Positions 17,776 through 26,773 of a stretch of 64,000 bases of DNA are shown here, piece by piece. This stretch comes from an uncultured Anaeroplasmataceae bacterium (lineage in GTDB: Bacteria; Bacillota_I; Bacilli_A; Acholeplasmatales; Anaeroplasmataceae), in the NCBI GenBank assembly GCA_910577745.1, contig CAJTNG010000004.1, forward strand, positions 50,891-114,890, in the 5' to 3' direction. Under the pieces are notes generated by a model. The model made no database searches, was not told the DNA's origin, and saw only the letters and a list, made by a program, of their open reading frames with translations. How positions within the stretch are numbered: the stretch's first letter is position 1; every line of letters begins with the position of its first letter. The position numbers were made by a program, and so were the translations under genes.

Positions 17776-19824
17776 CTAAAGCATAAAGTCAACAATTTGT
17801 TCTTGCTTTAAATCCTCACTACGGAGAAATTCTTTTTCTATACGTCCGTTTTTCATAATCAACAAACGATCTGACATTCCAATCAGCTCAGGTAATTCTT
17901 CTGATATCATTAAAATGGCATACCCTTCGCGTTTCAACTGAATCATCAACTGATAAATAAACTGTTTAACTCCAATATCCACACCTCTTGTCGGACAATC
18001 TAGAATTAATATTTTGGAGTCATTTCCAAGCCATTTTCCCAAAGAAACCTTTTGTTTATTTCCACCAGAAAGAGTTCGAACTAAATCATTGCTAGAATTA
18101 CATTTGATTTGTAGGAAATCTACCTCTTTCTTTACAATTTCTCTTTCTTCCTTTTTAGAAACTAGAACTTTCATTTTACGAATGTTATTGATGGAAGCAA
18201 TCGCAATATTATTGTAGATAGAATCATTTAAAGCCAGTGCCTCAACATCTCTATCCTTAGGAAGATATCCTATCCTGTTTTGCATTGCAATATATTCATT
18301 TTTAACGAGTATATCTAACTGCTCTCCAGTATATACCGCTCCTTCGGTTGGATGGTAAGCTCCAAATAAAACTTTACCTAAATCATGCATACCACAATCG
18401 GATAAACCACCCACACCAACAATTTCTCCAGCATGTAAATCTAAATTGATGTCTGTTAAACGATTTGCTAAAGAAACATTTTTTGCCCTAAGTAAAATAG
18501 GTTCTAGTTTAGAAGGGATAAAATCCGCACGATAGTAGTCTCCTTTTAGTTCTCGCCCTATCATATACTTTTTAATTAAATTCGCATCAAACTCTTCCTT
18601 CGTTAGATTAGCCACAATAGATCCATCTCTTAAAACGGTTAAAGTATCACATTTTTCCATAATTTCATCTAAGTCGTGAGAAATGAAAAGAACCGCTTTT
18701 CCTTCAGCTTTTAAATCATTCATCTTCTTATAAAGAATTTGTCTTCCGTCTTCTGATAGGGCAGTTGTTGTTTCATCGACAATAAAAATTTCGGGATTTT
18801 TCGCAAGAATCTTTGCGATTTCTACTAACTTTCGGCTTTGAATATCATAGACACCCATAGGAAGTTCTGGTCTTATATGATAGACACCAATTTTGGCTAA
18901 AATTTGTTTTGCATGACGATTTAATTTTGCTTGATTGACCACTTTACCAAAGATTAATTTTAAAAAGAAATGCTTAACTTTGGTAATGGTACTTTGATTG
19001 GTCAATTCTTTGATTTGTTTTTTAGCATTATGTGCCATATTCTTTATAGCCTTTGCATCTTGTGCAATAGCTTGCAAGTTCATTTGATGATTCAAGTCTA
19101 AAGCATTCTTTTTCTTTTTATAAGTTTTCCTTAAAAGGCTAAGCTCATATTGATACCTCTTTGTCTTGAATTGCTCTGTATCTGTAGTATGTTTAATTCT
19201 ATCAAAAGCTTCCTTACTTCCTAGATTATATTCCTCTGTAAGCATTGCTAGGGATGTATCATAAGCTTCTATTTCTTTCGTAATATATTGTGGTTTTTTC
19301 TTTTTAAACTCCGTTAAAGCCTCTTGTTTACTAAAGTTTATCTTACGTAAAACTTCATTTAATTCTTGTGAAGAAGGAGATTTATTCTCATATTGCTTTA
19401 AAGCTTGTTCTACTTCCTTAGAAATAGCAGTTAAATCAATATCAAAATATTTTGAAAAAGAAATAATACGTTCTGTTTCAAAATAGTGGATTCCACTAAA
19501 TTGTTCTAATTCACAAAGAAAAATATTTTCGGCTACACTACAGCCAGAAATTGTACCATTCTCCTGAACAGCAATTCCGATTCCTCTGCTTAAAGCATCC
19601 ATCATAGATTTGGGTTCCCATGGCTGATCTTTAAAAACCATAGACCCACTATTTCTAAAATAAATACCTGTCATAATTTGACTCATCGTTGATTTTCCGC
19701 TACCATTTTCACCTATAAATCCTCTGATTTCTCCAGGATATACAGCTATGTCAACATCATTTAGAGCTATGGTAGGACCAAACCGTTTAACGATATGTGT
19801 CGCAGTAAAAATTGGTTTATTCAT
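17776..19824 (-). CDS. Sugar ABC transporter tandem ATPase with coiled-coil insertion
   Basis: RbsA/MglA-type protein with two nucleotide-binding domains, 682 residues against about 500 normally. NBD1 has Walker A GENGSGKST (about 38-46) and Q-loop VQEN. A Lys-rich helical insertion follows (about 114-298), then a weak signature (YDIQSRKLVEIAK), Walker B IFIVDE and ISHD. NBD2 has a degenerate Walker A (GGLSDCG), an intact LSGGNKQ signature and a Walker B reading LILDCPTRG, with Cys in place of the catalytic Glu. So one composite site looks competent and one does not. I prefer the ATG at 19824 (7 nt after GATGG) to a GTG at 19830. Confidence 0.88.
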   Translation of the reverse strand: MNKPIFTATHIVKRFGPTIALNDVDIAVYPGEIRGFIGENGSGKSTMSQIMTGIYFRNSGSMVFKDQPWEPKSMMDALSRGIGIAVQENGTISGCSVAENIFLCELEQFSGIHYFETERIISFSKYFDIDLTAISKEVEQALKQYENKSPSSQELNEVLRKINFSKQEALTEFKKKKPQYITKEIEAYDTSLAMLTEEYNLGSKEAFDRIKHTTDTEQFKTKRYQYELSLLRKTYKKKKNALDLNHQMNLQAIAQDAKAIKNMAHNAKKQIKELTNQSTITKVKHFFLKLIFGKVVNQAKLNRHAKQILAKIGVYHIRPELPMGVYDIQSRKLVEIAKILAKNPEIFIVDETTTALSEDGRQILYKKMNDLKAEGKAVLFISHDLDEIMEKCDTLTVLRDGSIVANLTKEEFDANLIKKYMIGRELKGDYYRADFIPSKLEPILLRAKNVSLANRLTDINLDLHAGEIVGVGGLSDCGMHDLGKVLFGAYHPTEGAVYTGEQLDILVKNEYIAMQNRIGYLPKDRDVEALALNDSIYNNIAIASINNIRKMKVLVSKKEEREIVKKEVDFLQIKCNSSNDLVRTLSGGNKQKVSLGKWLGNDSKILILDCPTRGVDIGVKQFIYQLMIQLKREGYAILMISEELPELIGMSDRLLIMKNGRIEKEFLRSEDLKQEQIVDFML

Positions 19825-19920
19825 TTTCACACCATCTTTCTATATCTATTTTCATTTTATCAAGATTCCTTTCTCATATTAATGCAAATTTTTAATGCGT
19901 TTTTTACAAAAAATTACTAA

Positions 19921-19944
19921 GTAAATCGTTTTCATATGTTTTCA
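19921..19944. promoter_or_regulatory. Candidate operator / cre-like site in divergent intergenic region
   Basis: Plus strand 19928-19934 and 19938-19944 are identical GTTTTCA repeats one helical turn (10 bp) apart, the spacing AraC-type half-sites often show. The overlapping minus-strand segment 19935-19921 matches the CcpA cre consensus at all but two core positions (ATGAAAACGATTTAC). The region lies between the AraC-GH39 gene and the importer operon. Confidence 0.35.
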
Positions 19945-19979
19945 AATTATTAAAAAATATTAAAATATTGCAACAATTA

Positions 19980-20008
19980 TTTACTAATGAAATAAAATCA
20001 AGTATAAT
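19980..20008 (+). promoter_or_regulatory. Promoter of the AraC-GH39 gene, predicted leaderless
   Basis: TTTACT at 19980-19985, 17-nt spacer, TATAAT at 20003-20008. The expected transcription start (about 7 nt further) coincides with the A of the ATG at 20015. There is no ribosome binding site upstream of that ATG. Confidence 0.5.
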
Positions 20009-20014
20009 TTAAAT

Positions 20015-22471
20015 ATGTTACTTCATTATAATTTTATTACATTTCCTACTGACTTCCCGATACATATCTCCCTGAAGAAGGTAACAAATCAAGAAAGTGA
20101 TTGGCATACCAAAGTAAAGATATTGTACATTTTGGAAGGATCTGCTACTTTAAAGCTTCAAAATCAAACATTTACTTTGTGTCCAGATGAAATTATTTTA
20201 ATAAATCCATGGACCACTTATGACATTTTTGCAGAAGCTGAAATTGCGTATTTGGAACTAGATATTGACTTTATAAAATTCGACTTATCTACTACTGAAA
20301 TAGATAAGTTATTTTTCGAACTGAATTCTGTCAATGATTTGGATAAGGAAAAATATAGTGTCATCAAAGCTGTAATTTTTTCTTTAATTCAAGTAAATAC
20401 AATGCAAAATGCTTATATCACGTACATTAATAAATCTCTTGCCTATCAATTATTATTTACTTTAATGAATCAGTTCAAAGTAGAATCCAATGTTCGCAAA
20501 GCCATAAGTCAAAAGCATTTTATAAAATTAAAGGAAATTTTAAATTATATAGAAAAAAATTACATGTATTCTCCTACCTTAAATGATGTAGCGTCTCATT
20601 TTGGGTATACCCCCCAATACTTTTCAGCATTTTTCAATAAGCAAATGAATCAAAATTATCAGACCTATCTTGATACGCTAAGAATTAATAAAAACTTTCA
20701 TTTATTACATAACTCAGATATTACTTTAGAAGACATAGCTCAAGCATCTGGCTTCAGTGACTATAGAAGTTATATTCGAGCATTTAAAAATATTTATTTT
20801 ATGACACCCTCTGAATTTAGAAGAAACAAAAATGAAAAACCTGCAGGCTTATCTTTTTCTGCCACTGATGTAAATCATTACTTAGATATCATCTATAAAA
20901 ATAAAATTTGTAATCTAGAGGAAATAACTTCAAAAATAGATCAAAACATTGAAATCAGTATTGATTTTGAAAAAAAGGGAGAAAAGATTCACAAAACCTT
21001 TTTAAATATGATTGGCGTAAATCGTGCCAGTGACTTGTTACGGCAAAACGTTAGAACCATGTTGGAACAAGCCCAAAAAGAAATCGGCTTTAAAATGATT
21101 AAATTTCAAGGGCTTTTCTCAGATGAACTCCATGTATACAGAAAATTTGTCAATGGAGAAAAATCAATCTCTTTCGTTTTTATCGACCAAATATTTGATT
21201 ATATAAAATCCATAAATCTAAAACCTTTTATACAGCTATCCTATATGCCAAGAGATATGGCTAAAGATAAAAACAAGATTGTTTTTGAATCAAAATTTAT
21301 TGCATCAGAACCAGAGCTTCTTGAGGACTGGCTATTGCTTGTCCAAACTTTCATTACCCATATGATCCAAAAATATGGGCTGGATGAAGTTCTTTCCTGG
21401 CCTTTAACCATATGGCATGAACCTGATAGTTCTGTACATGCTTTTGGGTTTAAGTCTGACGATATTTTTTTTGAATTTTATAGAAAAACCTATAATATCA
21501 TTAAGGAAATTTCTCCAAAGTTTAGGATTGGAACTCCTAACCTTATCCCTTTTGCTTCTTGGGCAATGGATTGGGACAAGCGCTTTTTAAAGTATACCCA
21601 GCAAATGGGTTGTTATCCAGACTTTTTAAATGTAACCTACTATTCTAATGATTTTGATTTTTTCATCACGGGTAAAAAATTAGAGAAATTAAGTAAAAAC
21701 CCAGACAACTTAAAGGATTACATAAAAAAGCTAAGGGATCCAAAGTTTTATAAGGGCAATACAATATACTTAAGTGAATGGAGTATAACTACCAATCAAA
21801 GAAATTTAATTAATGATACCATTTTTGCAAGCTGTTATTTGACAAAAAATATCTTGGAAAATATGGATAGTTTGGATTCCTTTACCAAATGGGGGCTAAC
21901 TGACTTTATCGATCAAACACAGCTTCCCAATCAAACCTATCATGGAGGTTCTGGTCTTTTCACTTATAATGGGATTTGCAAAGCCCAATATTCTGCTTTG
22001 AAATTTCTTTCACGGCTAGATGAGTATGTCATTGAAACAGGAGATGGATACTATATTACTAAAGGTAGAGAAACTATAAAAATTATCATTTATAATTATC
22101 TACACTATAGTGATTTGTTTGCGAATGGGGAATATTTTTCTATTAAAAGTCATTCTAGATATGAACCATTTCAAATGAATATGACTAAAAAATATTCTTT
22201 TCACTTTGAAAATATAAACTATATCCATGCCAAAATAAAAGTTTCAAGAATTACTCAGGAAAGTGGCTCAAGTTATGATATTTACGAATCTATGTCCAAT
22301 CTAGAATTTGAAAATATTGATGAAACGGCAGATTTAAAAAAATTATCCACGCCAAAATACATTTTGTTTGATCGGCATATCGAAAATAATATGTTGGATA
22401 TTTCTGCAAGCGTACAAGCTCTAGAAGTAAAATTAATTGAGATTCGTTTTTTTAAAAACAAACCACTTTAA
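20015..22471 (+). CDS. AraC-family regulator fused to GH39 glycosidase-like domain
   Basis: 818 residues. Residues about 1-95 form an AraC-type cupin (YILEGSATLKLQNQTFTL). Residues 168-270 hold two HTH motifs (LNDVASHFGYTPQYFS and LEDIAQASGFSDYRSY) ending in TPSEFRR. Residues about 310-818 resemble GH39 beta-xylosidases. The acid/base motif is IWHEP (Glu469) and the nucleophile is in LSEW (Glu588), both retained. No signal peptide. It is divergent from the uronate importer operon and is its likely activator. The C-terminal domain may bind, and perhaps hydrolyse, the inducing oligosaccharide. Confidence 0.88.
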   Translation: MLLHYNFITFPTDFPIHISLKKVTNQESDWHTKVKILYILEGSATLKLQNQTFTLCPDEIILINPWTTYDIFAEAEIAYLELDIDFIKFDLSTTEIDKLFFELNSVNDLDKEKYSVIKAVIFSLIQVNTMQNAYITYINKSLAYQLLFTLMNQFKVESNVRKAISQKHFIKLKEILNYIEKNYMYSPTLNDVASHFGYTPQYFSAFFNKQMNQNYQTYLDTLRINKNFHLLHNSDITLEDIAQASGFSDYRSYIRAFKNIYFMTPSEFRRNKNEKPAGLSFSATDVNHYLDIIYKNKICNLEEITSKIDQNIEISIDFEKKGEKIHKTFLNMIGVNRASDLLRQNVRTMLEQAQKEIGFKMIKFQGLFSDELHVYRKFVNGEKSISFVFIDQIFDYIKSINLKPFIQLSYMPRDMAKDKNKIVFESKFIASEPELLEDWLLLVQTFITHMIQKYGLDEVLSWPLTIWHEPDSSVHAFGFKSDDIFFEFYRKTYNIIKEISPKFRIGTPNLIPFASWAMDWDKRFLKYTQQMGCYPDFLNVTYYSNDFDFFITGKKLEKLSKNPDNLKDYIKKLRDPKFYKGNTIYLSEWSITTNQRNLINDTIFASCYLTKNILENMDSLDSFTKWGLTDFIDQTQLPNQTYHGGSGLFTYNGICKAQYSALKFLSRLDEYVIETGDGYYITKGRETIKIIIYNYLHYSDLFANGEYFSIKSHSRYEPFQMNMTKKYSFHFENINYIHAKIKVSRITQESGSSYDIYESMSNLEFENIDETADLKKLSTPKYILFDRHIENNMLDISASVQALEVKLIEIRFFKNKPL

Positions 22472-22499
22472 ACGGTGATTTTAGATTATAGAAGAATTT

Positions 22500-22529
22500 A
22501 AGGCCAAAGTAAAACTTTGACCTTTTTTT
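22500..22529 (+). terminator. Terminator of the AraC-GH39 gene
   Basis: Eleven-bp stem 22500-22510 / 22514-22524 with a 3-nt loop and one mismatch, followed by seven T on the plus strand. The minus-strand side lacks a good T run. Confidence 0.75.
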
Positions 22530-22540
22530 ATAATTTAGGG

Positions 22541-23203
22541 CTATAGAAGTTCTGATAAAGGAGAAAAAACAAATCCTTTTTCTCTCAATTTATCGATTGC
22601 AGTCCCTAAAACATTAACATTAGATTTCGTTAGTGTATGCATCAAAATGATAGAGCCATTCTGCGTTTGCTTCATAATATTTTTTAAAGCATGCGCAATG
22701 CCTCTATCATCAAAATAGACATAGTCGTAATAACTTACGTCCCAGTGAAATACAGTGTAATTCAATTCTGTTAAAACTTGAAGTTTTTGCTTATTAATTT
22801 TCCCCATAGGAGATCTGAAATATTTTGTAACAGGCATCCCTGTGATTTTAAAAGCCTCTTCTTCAAATTTTAATATATCCTTACGCAGTTGACTATCACT
22901 CATAGAGGTTATATCTTTATGTGAAAATGTATGATTTCCTAATGTCTGCTCTTTGACAATTCTTCTAATGACGGTAGGATTTTGAACAAGAAAATCTCCT
23001 TCAATAAAAAATGTGGCTTGCACATTTTTTTCTTTTAAAGTATCTAAAATCTTAATCGTGTTTTTATAAGAATACCCATCATCAAATGTTAAATAAATGT
23101 GATTAGAATTCCTATTTCCATGATATATGACCTGCGATTTTGCAACCAAAGGAACAGATACTATGCAAAAAAATACTAGAAGCAATACCCATATCTTTTT
23201 CAT
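22541..23203 (-). CDS. Polysaccharide deacetylase, PdaA-like
   Basis: Exported NodB-type deacetylase of 220 residues. The signal peptide covers about residues 1-22. Motif 1 is TFDDG, motif 2 NHTFSH gives the two metal histidines, motif 3 is FRSPMG, motif 4 is FHWDV and motif 5 is ILMHT. The pattern (LTFDDGY, ATFF, LGNHT, ITGMP) is close to PdaA, which makes the muramic-delta-lactam of the spore cortex; that fits YabG elsewhere in the window. Start at the ATG at 23203 after GGTGAT. It follows mfd by 38 nt. Confidence 0.82.
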   Translation of the reverse strand: MKKIWVLLLVFFCIVSVPLVAKSQVIYHGNRNSNHIYLTFDDGYSYKNTIKILDTLKEKNVQATFFIEGDFLVQNPTVIRRIVKEQTLGNHTFSHKDITSMSDSQLRKDILKFEEEAFKITGMPVTKYFRSPMGKINKQKLQVLTELNYTVFHWDVSYYDYVYFDDRGIAHALKNIMKQTQNGSIILMHTLTKSNVNVLGTAIDKLREKGFVFSPLSELL

Positions 23204-23241
23204 CTTATCACCAATAGTAGTATGTGACAAAATGCTTTGAA

Positions 23242-26200
23242 TTATTTATCTATTACATTAAAATAATCACATATCTCTTTAAAATAATCTAATTTATCTC
23301 TTCCTTGAACTTCTAAAAGGATGTGAATTACATTGTTTTTATAGGTGAGTTTCAAATTTTTAAATTTCAACATTTCAGTAAAAAGAAAATTGCCATCCAA
23401 CTGATTCGTTTTTTCTTCTGAAAAAACAAAGTCATAATATCTAGAGTTTGTCATATCTATTTTGGCTATTTCTAATTTCTTACAATAGTTTTTCATCAGT
23501 TTTTCATACATATACAAGAACAGTTCTTCCTCAACTTTACCAAAACGATCCAAAAGCTCAGATTCAAGCTCCTCCAACTGTTTTAAGGATTTTAGTTTAT
23601 CAATCTTTTTATGAATCTCAATACGAACATCTTCATTTTCAATGTAGTTTGTAGAAATGGTTCTAGAAACCAGTGGGGTAGTGATTGACTTATCTGTAAG
23701 CTCTTCTTGGGATGGAGCTGTAGAATGAATCTCTTCGTTCAGGATCTTCAAATACATATCCAGTCCTACAGATTCTACAAATCCTGATTGTTCTTCTCCC
23801 AGTAAATCTCCACTCCCTCGAATAGACAAATCGCGCATTGCTATTTTAAAGCCACTGCCAAGCTCATTAAATTCTTTAATGGTTTCTAGCCTTTTTTCAG
23901 CTTCAGGTGTAAGAGCCTTTCTTGGCTCATACATTAAATAGGCATAGGCAATCTTATTTGACCTTCCCACTCTTCCTCGAATTTGATACAATTGCGCTAG
24001 ACCTAAACGATCTGCATCATGAATGATTAAAGTATTTGTATCTGGCATATCAATCCCTGTTTCTATAATCGTTGTACAAAGAAGAATATCATATTTATGG
24101 TCTATAAAATCACGAATTCTATTTTCTAGTTGGTCTTTAGAAAGTTTTCCATGTCCTATACAAATTCTAGCCATAGGAAGCAACTGTCCCAAATGACTTG
24201 CAATATCCTCAATAGAATCCACATAATTATATAAATAGAAAACCTGCCCTCCTCTAGAGATTTCTTTCTCTATAGCATCAACAATAATTCTGTCATTTCT
24301 TTCTAGTACATACGTCTGAACAGGATAACGGTTTTTAGGTGGTGTTTCAATCATAGATAAATCCTTTAACCCAATCACAGACATCTGTAAGGTTCTTGGG
24401 ATTGGAGTTGCAGATAGTGTGATACAATCTACATTCACCTTTAATTCTTTTATTCTTTCTTTATGACTTACACCAAACCGTTGTTCTTCATCCACAATCA
24501 ATAATCCTAAGTCTTTATAGATGATTTCCTTGGAAAGTAGACGATGCGTGCCAATGACTATATCGACACCACCTTGTTTTAAATCGTGTATAATTTGTGT
24601 TTGTTTGGAGGCAGGAACAAATCGGTTTAACAATTCAACACGAACGCCATACTCTTCCATTCTATCCTTAAACGTCCTGTAATGCTGATTGGCAAGGATT
24701 GTCGTTGGAGCAAGCATTGCCACCTGCTTTCCACTATATACCGCCTTAAATGCGGCCCGTAAAGCCACTTCTGTTTTACCATAACCAACATCCCCACAGA
24801 TGAGTCTATCCATAGGTCGAGAAGATTCCATATCATGCTTGACTGCCTGAATGGCATTCTTTTGATCGGGAGTTAATTCATACAAGAAGTCTGCTTCAAA
24901 CTGAATCTGCTCCGTTGTATCTGGTAAAAACTCAAAGCCTTTTGCATTTTGTCTTGCTGCATAAAGTTTGATGAGTTCCCCTGAAATGTCGTGTACCCGT
25001 TTTCTCACTTTTGCTTTTGTTCTTGCCCATGCGGTAGAACCAATTTCATGAAGATGAATTCCTTCCACATCCTTAGAGGCATACTTCATAATGGAAGAAA
25101 TTTGTTCTAAAGGAATATATAAGCTTGATCCTTCTCCATACATTACAAAAAGAAAATCACGTTTAATCCCTTTATTATCTATGGTCTTCATTCCCAAATA
25201 TTTTCCTATTCCATAATCATAATGTACTACATAATCTCCAACTTCAAGTTCATCATATTTTGAGATTTTGATTGCATTTTTATAAATGGATTTATATTTG
25301 GCTTTTCTTGGTGCATAAGACATTTCATACAGCGTAATTTCATTTAAAAATAGAATCCCATCATAAATTAAATCAAAAGCGGGATAGTTTCCATAAATAC
25401 AGTTAATTTGCCCATATTTAATTTCTTTAGGATCATTTACCCGCACCAAAAAAATATCCTCATCTAAGCAGATATCTAAAAGTCTTTTAAATCTCTCTTC
25501 GTTTGTATAACTCATCACTATATATTTATTGTGCTGATAGCGTTTAAAATCCTCTAATATGGCCCTTTCCTTTGCCTTATACGCAGAAACCTCTTTAGCA
25601 TTTACATTATAATCTATACTGCCTATGCTTCTTAATCCCTCTATCAAGACATTGGCTTCTTTCAATATTTTATCTAAAGATGCGAACAACTGCATATTTG
25701 CAAAGCTGTATCCTCCAATTCTACCACAATATTCATTTAAATCTAAATTCAATTGATCAAATGTTTCACGAGATTTGGCAGGATCGATGATGTAAAGTTT
25801 AGAGTCCAAAACAAAGTCTAAAATTGTTGAAATTTCAGGATTAAAAAATTGAAAATATCTAGATAAATTTGTCAGATTTTGATGATTTTCCAAAGAGAAA
25901 ATATCTTTATTTAGAATCTCCTGTTCAATTTCTGATAATTGAAACTGATCCATAAAACCCAGTAACTTATGTTTGGCAATAACAAAATCTTCATCATCAT
26001 ACAAAAACTCTGTAACAGGCAGTATGGTCAAAGAACTGATTTCTTCTTTAGATCTCTGGGTTTCCATATCAAAATATTTAATTGTGTCAATATCGTCTCC
26101 AAAAAAATCAAGACGAATCGGCTTTGTTGAACCAAATGGAAAAACATCTACGATACTTCCCCTTCTTGAAAATTCTCCTGTTTTGGTTATAGTATAAACA

Positions 26201-26673
26201 TTTTCATATCCTAAACGAACCAATCGCATTAACAAATCATGAATATCTATGGTCATATTTTTTTTAATGGTAAAAATACTTGAAAGCCATACATCTTTGG
26301 GCAACTCATATTTGATGGCAGCATGCAAATTCATAATAATAATTTTTTTATCCCCATGAAGAAGCGTATAAATGGTTTGAATTCTTTCAAATAAAAAATC
26401 CCCCGTTGCTGCAACCATTTGAGCCGAAATAAGCTCATCCGCTGGAAAGAATAATACATCTTCTTCTCTTACAAAGCCAAGTAAACCATCATAAAACTTT
26501 TGTGCTAAATAAAGACTTGGTAAAACAACAAAAATGCTTGAAGTTCCCTTATAGAAATCACAAGCAATTAACATCATATTAAAATCATCACAGGAGTTCC
26601 CTAATTTAATTTTATCCTTATGGATATATTCTTTGATATTAGGACTCTCCAATAGTAGCGGATAAATATCCAT
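23242..26673 (-). CDS. mfd: Transcription-repair coupling factor Mfd
   Basis: 1143 residues, full length. It removes RNA polymerase stalled at lesions and recruits UvrA. It has an N-terminal UvrB-like domain, the RNAP-interacting CarD-like domain (LEVGDYVVHYDYGIGKYLG, about 485-505), helicase motifs GDVGYGKTEVALRA, DEEQRFGVSHKE, SATPIPRTLQ and ETGIDMP/QIRGRVGR, then the TRCF C-terminal domain. AGGAGG is 7 nt from the ATG. Last but one gene of the unit glmU-like - glmM - mfd - deacetylase. Confidence 0.97.
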   Translation of the reverse strand: MDIYPLLLESPNIKEYIHKDKIKLGNSCDDFNMMLIACDFYKGTSSIFVVLPSLYLAQKFYDGLLGFVREEDVLFFPADELISAQMVAATGDFLFERIQTIYTLLHGDKKIIIMNLHAAIKYELPKDVWLSSIFTIKKNMTIDIHDLLMRLVRLGYENVYTITKTGEFSRRGSIVDVFPFGSTKPIRLDFFGDDIDTIKYFDMETQRSKEEISSLTILPVTEFLYDDEDFVIAKHKLLGFMDQFQLSEIEQEILNKDIFSLENHQNLTNLSRYFQFFNPEISTILDFVLDSKLYIIDPAKSRETFDQLNLDLNEYCGRIGGYSFANMQLFASLDKILKEANVLIEGLRSIGSIDYNVNAKEVSAYKAKERAILEDFKRYQHNKYIVMSYTNEERFKRLLDICLDEDIFLVRVNDPKEIKYGQINCIYGNYPAFDLIYDGILFLNEITLYEMSYAPRKAKYKSIYKNAIKISKYDELEVGDYVVHYDYGIGKYLGMKTIDNKGIKRDFLFVMYGEGSSLYIPLEQISSIMKYASKDVEGIHLHEIGSTAWARTKAKVRKRVHDISGELIKLYAARQNAKGFEFLPDTTEQIQFEADFLYELTPDQKNAIQAVKHDMESSRPMDRLICGDVGYGKTEVALRAAFKAVYSGKQVAMLAPTTILANQHYRTFKDRMEEYGVRVELLNRFVPASKQTQIIHDLKQGGVDIVIGTHRLLSKEIIYKDLGLLIVDEEQRFGVSHKERIKELKVNVDCITLSATPIPRTLQMSVIGLKDLSMIETPPKNRYPVQTYVLERNDRIIVDAIEKEISRGGQVFYLYNYVDSIEDIASHLGQLLPMARICIGHGKLSKDQLENRIRDFIDHKYDILLCTTIIETGIDMPDTNTLIIHDADRLGLAQLYQIRGRVGRSNKIAYAYLMYEPRKALTPEAEKRLETIKEFNELGSGFKIAMRDLSIRGSGDLLGEEQSGFVESVGLDMYLKILNEEIHSTAPSQEELTDKSITTPLVSRTISTNYIENEDVRIEIHKKIDKLKSLKQLEELESELLDRFGKVEEELFLYMYEKLMKNYCKKLEIAKIDMTNSRYYDFVFSEEKTNQLDGNFLFTEMLKFKNLKLTYKNNVIHILLEVQGRDKLDYFKEICDYFNVIDK

Positions 26674-26773
26674 ATCTATTCCTCCTACATAGGAAAAAGA
26701 CCTAGCAGCAGAAATACCACCAAGTCTAGCTATTCCTAATTATAGTGCATTTCATGAAAGAAAGCAAATCATT

